NCBI RefSeq assembly: GCF_001693755.1
Contig: NZ_LYST01000055.1
Location: 62,001 to 126,000 of the forward strand
Direction: 5' to 3'
Length of the DNA: 64,000 bases
DNA from: Gilliamella sp. wkB171
GTDB taxonomy: Bacteria; Pseudomonadota; Gammaproteobacteria; Enterobacterales; Orbaceae
Each line of letters starts with the position of its first letter. Within the stretch, counting starts at the first letter, position 1. The position numbers were made by a program, and so were the translations under genes. The notes under the pieces were generated by a model. The model was not told where the DNA came from, did not search any database, and was given only the letters and a program-made list of their open reading frames with translations. Positions 61,312 to 64,000 of the stretch are shown here, one piece after another.

Positions 61312-62589
61312 ATGTCAAATTCTTCTGCAAAAAAAGTGGCTTTTGCTGCTTTTATCGGTACTACTATTGAATGGTATGATTTTTATATCTATGCGTTGGC
61401 ATCGGTATTGATTTTTGGTCAGCTTTTTTTTCCGTCTGATAACGAGTTTGTACAAATTTTAGGGGCGTTTGCTACCTTTGCAGTAGGTTTTTTATCCCGC
61501 CCTTTAGGTGCGATGTTATTTGGGCATATTGGTGACCGTTTAGGGCGTAAAAAATCACTTATTATTACTTTGCTTTTAATGGGGACGGCGACTACTTGTG
61601 TTGGGTTATTACCGTCTTATCAACAAGCGGGTATTTTGGCACCAACGTTATTGGTTGCATTGCGAATTTTACAAGGTGTTGCCGTTGGTGGTGAGTGGGG
61701 TGGTGCCGTGTTGATGACGAATGAACATGCGCCGAAAGGGTTGAAAAACTTCTTTTCATCCTTTGCCCAGTGGGGAAGCCCAGCAGGCAATATTTTAGCA
61801 TTACTGGTTTTTTCTTATATTATTCGTTTACCTGTTAATGAACTGATTGATAGTGGTTATTGGCGTATTCCTTTTTTAGCCAGTGCGATTTTGTTAATTA
61901 TTGGCATTATTGCCAGAGTGACGTTAACCGAATCGCCGGTTTTTGTTGAAGCATCTAAAAAACAAGCAGACTTAAAGCAAGAGTCAGCACCGATTATTGA
62001 AGTATTTAAAAAAGCATTGCCATTATTACTATTAGCGATTGGTGCTAATGTGCTGTCATTTAGCGGTATTTTTTCTAATACATTGATGATTGGTTATACT
62101 ACTTTGGTACTTGGTGTCGAGAAATCAGTGATAGTTGATGCACTGTTTTGGATTGCTATTGTCCATTTTGTTGCTCAACCGTTTATCTCTTATTGGTCAG
62201 AAAAATTCTCGGCAACTCGCTTTTTGATTTGTACAGCAATGTTGGCAATGGCATCGGTATTCTTGTTATTCCCGATTATAAATTCAGGCACAAAAACCAG
62301 TTTTATTATTGGGATTTCGTTAAATGTGATTTGTTACAGCGGCTTTTATGGTGTAATTGCAGGGTACTTAAGTCGCATTTTCCCTGCCAGAATGCGTTAT
62401 ACTGGGCTGTCAATGAGTTACCAAGGATGTGCGGCTATTTTTGGTAGCTTAATTCCGATGATAGGTGGTTATGTTATTTATACCTACAAAAATTTTTGGT
62501 TACCCTTAGCCTTGTTTTATTGTGGTTTAGCACTGATATCCATTATCTGTATCTACTTGTTAAGCAAATATCGTTATTATGATGAATAA
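61312..62589 (+). CDS. MHS-family (major facilitator) metabolite:proton symporter
   Basis: A 425-residue transporter with 12 predicted helices. The N-terminal GTTIEWYDFYIYALAS, the loop GHIGDRLGRKKSL and RILQGVAVGGEWGGAVLM are marks of the metabolite:H+ symporter family (ShiA, ProP, KgtP relatives). The substrate cannot be decided. The pyridoxal kinase gene follows after 12 bases, so the two are likely co-transcribed. Confidence 0.87.
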   Translation: MSNSSAKKVAFAAFIGTTIEWYDFYIYALASVLIFGQLFFPSDNEFVQILGAFATFAVGFLSRPLGAMLFGHIGDRLGRKKSLIITLLLMGTATTCVGLLPSYQQAGILAPTLLVALRILQGVAVGGEWGGAVLMTNEHAPKGLKNFFSSFAQWGSPAGNILALLVFSYIIRLPVNELIDSGYWRIPFLASAILLIIGIIARVTLTESPVFVEASKKQADLKQESAPIIEVFKKALPLLLLAIGANVLSFSGIFSNTLMIGYTTLVLGVEKSVIVDALFWIAIVHFVAQPFISYWSEKFSATRFLICTAMLAMASVFLLFPIINSGTKTSFIIGISLNVICYSGFYGVIAGYLSRIFPARMRYTGLSMSYQGCAAIFGSLIPMIGGYVIYTYKNFWLPLALFYCGLALISIICIYLLSKYRYYDE

Positions 62590-62601
62590 TAAGGTCAATA
62601 T

Positions 62602-63468
62602 ATGAAAACCGTTTTATCTATTCAATCTAACGTTGTTTATGGTTATGCCGGTAACAAAGTTGCCACATTGGCTATGCAATTACAAGGTGTCGAAGTGATG
62701 CCGATTCATACTGTGCAACTATCAAGTAATACAGTTTATCCGCATTATGATGGGATTGTGCTAGGTGCTCAACAAATCACTCGAATCGTCAACAGTTTAG
62801 AAAAAATTGGCGTATTGTCATCCATTGACGCCATTATTTCGGGCTATATTGGGCTTGCCGAACAAGGTGAAGAGATCCTTGAAGCTGTAAAAAAGATTAA
62901 ATTTTATAATCCTAATGCTATTTATGTTTGCGATCCGGTGATGGGGGGCGATATCAATAAAGGTAGCTCACTGCCACAAAACATTATTGATTTTTTTACT
63001 AAGCAAGCGATTAAACAAGCTGACTTTATTACGCCGAATTTATTAGAGTTACAGATATTATCCAATATCGAAATAAAGACTTTTAGCGATGTACTTAACG
63101 CAATAAAGATACTGCAAAGCGAGCCTATTCAAGCCATATTGGTTAAAAATCTGCTACATGCCGGTAAAACGACGGAATTATTTGAAATGATTCTAGCCAC
63201 ACCGTCGCAAAGCTATCATCTGGCTCGACCATTATATGATTTTCCGCACCGCCCATTAGGTGTTGGGGATTTAATTTGTAGTCTCTTCACTGCGCATTTA
63301 GTCAATGGACAATCACAATTAAAAGCATTTGAATTGGCAGCGAATGCCGCTAACCATGTACTGGAAATTACCAAACAACAAAATGTTCGAGAACTGGCGA
63401 TTATTGATGCTCAGCAATGGATTAAACAGCCGGATTTGAAGTATTGTGGGACACCGCTAGCATTATAA
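62602..63468 (+). CDS. pdxY: Pyridoxal kinase PdxY
   Basis: A 288-residue ribokinase-superfamily enzyme that phosphorylates pyridoxal in the B6 salvage pathway. It starts with VLSIQSNVVYGYAGN, has CDPVMGG and the catalytic-anion-hole motif GVGDLICSLF. It lacks features of PdxK. Placement after a transporter suggests that vitamin uptake and salvage could be linked, but that is only inference. Confidence 0.93.
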   Translation: MKTVLSIQSNVVYGYAGNKVATLAMQLQGVEVMPIHTVQLSSNTVYPHYDGIVLGAQQITRIVNSLEKIGVLSSIDAIISGYIGLAEQGEEILEAVKKIKFYNPNAIYVCDPVMGGDINKGSSLPQNIIDFFTKQAIKQADFITPNLLELQILSNIEIKTFSDVLNAIKILQSEPIQAILVKNLLHAGKTTELFEMILATPSQSYHLARPLYDFPHRPLGVGDLICSLFTAHLVNGQSQLKAFELAANAANHVLEITKQQNVRELAIIDAQQWIKQPDLKYCGTPLAL

Positions 63469-63631
63469 GGCAATTCAGATCGGTATTATTGTCATTGGTC
63501 ATAATCATTTTAGCTGCAAAATTTAAATAGTTTATTATTGTGCATGAATAAAAACGCTTTGATCTCGACAAGATATGTTGGAGATCACGTCTTATTGTGG
63601 ATTTTTTAAAAGGTATTACATTTTTTAGTAA

Positions 63632-64000
63632 TTATTGTAAATTTATTTGAGATTTTTTCAGACCCTCAGTATCAATTTCTGCATTTTTTGTATGAGAGCA
63701 CAACCATTCTTCAATTCTATCTATAAGTTGTTCATCTGTTAATTTAAATTTCCCTTTTAATGCACATTCCCAGATTATCAATATTTTCCAGCCTAACTTA
63801 GCTAATTTTTGTATATTTTTTGTATCGCGTTTGCAATTATCATTAATTTTATTAAGCCAAAATTCAGTATTTGAGTTAGGTAACTTAAATAAATTACAGT
63901 TATGTTTATGCCAAAAACAGCCATGAACAAAGATAATCGCTTTATATTGCTCAATAACGAAATCGGGTTTTCCCGGTAATTCTTTGATTTGAAAGTTAAA
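63632..64000 (-). CDS. vsr: Very short patch repair endonuclease Vsr, C-terminal part
   Basis: A minus-strand frame that is open at the right edge of the window, 122 residues visible. LPGKPDFVIEQYKAIIFVHGCFWHKHNC, NTEFWLNKINDN and LGWKILIIWECAL match the C-terminal half of Vsr. Vsr nicks T:G mismatches produced when 5-methylcytosine deaminates, and its gene normally sits beside a cytosine methyltransferase gene, here expected beyond base 64000. The tail after the conserved part is about 50 residues. Confidence 0.93.
   Translation of the reverse strand, partial: FNFQIKELPGKPDFVIEQYKAIIFVHGCFWHKHNCNLFKLPNSNTEFWLNKINDNCKRDTKNIQKLAKLGWKILIIWECALKGKFKLTDEQLIDRIEEWLCSHTKNAEIDTEGLKKSQINLQ

Overview
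The window is an AT-rich gammaproteobacterial chromosome segment. Many gene neighbourhoods match Enterobacterales: nadK/grpE divergent, def/dprA divergent, menA-rraA, fabZ-lpxA-lpxB-rnhB, nagE/nagBAC, cpxRA, rlmN-pilW, fxsA-groSL, dppABCDF. Base composition is much more AT-rich than E. coli, several operons are shortened, and there is a mannose-type PTS for glycated amino acids. Together these suggest an insect-gut Orbales bacterium such as Gilliamella. That assignment is an inference from gene content; no rRNA lies in the window. A dense Pasteurellaceae uptake-signal pattern was not seen.

Layout. 1-5.3 kb: housekeeping genes (argF end, pgpA, nadK, grpE with a sigma-32 promoter, def, dprA, rraA). 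5.3-9.6 kb: menA and a three-gene HlyD/ABC-2 exporter operon with no ATPase gene. 9.9-11.9 kb: ndh and a YiiX-like papain-fold enzyme. 11.9-14.9 kb: rnhB, lpxB, lpxA, fabZ. 15.2-16.7 kb: an FKBP lipoprotein and tusD-tusC without tusB. 16.9-21.9 kb: an N-acetylglucosamine regulon, with a CRP site and ROK-type operators in the nagE/nagB divergent gap. 21.9-25.4 kb: asd and an S9 peptidase. 25.5-31.6 kb: a glycated-amino-acid PTS operon with two SIS-domain deglycases and two GntR regulators. 31.8-32.2 kb: a structured element that looks partly tRNA-derived, then tRNA-Pro and tRNA-His. 32.3-38.6 kb: cyuA, cpxRA, an M15 peptidase, rlmN, pilW.

38.9-42.7 kb holds a two-gene unit: a ClpB-like AAA+ protein with a dead first ATPase domain, and a long coiled-coil partner. 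This is the best candidate for a poorly described system. It is followed by groEL-groES (sigma-32 promoter) and fxsA. 45.9-54.8 kb is an accessory defence region beside tRNA-Phe: a decayed phosphorothioate-type HNH nuclease, a complete Type I restriction-modification system (hsdM, hsdS, hsdR), a DUF4268 putative nuclease and two decayed gene fragments. 55.4-61.0 kb is the complete dipeptide importer dppABCDF, followed by an MHS-family transporter and pdxY. The right edge cuts a vsr mismatch-repair endonuclease.

Functionally, the window joins nutrient scavenging (GlcNAc, glycated amino acids, dipeptides, cysteine) with envelope biogenesis and stress (Lpx/FabZ, CpxRA, FKBP), protein quality control (GrpE, GroESL, ClpB-like) and DNA defence. 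All assignments come from reading the sequence; no database search was run.
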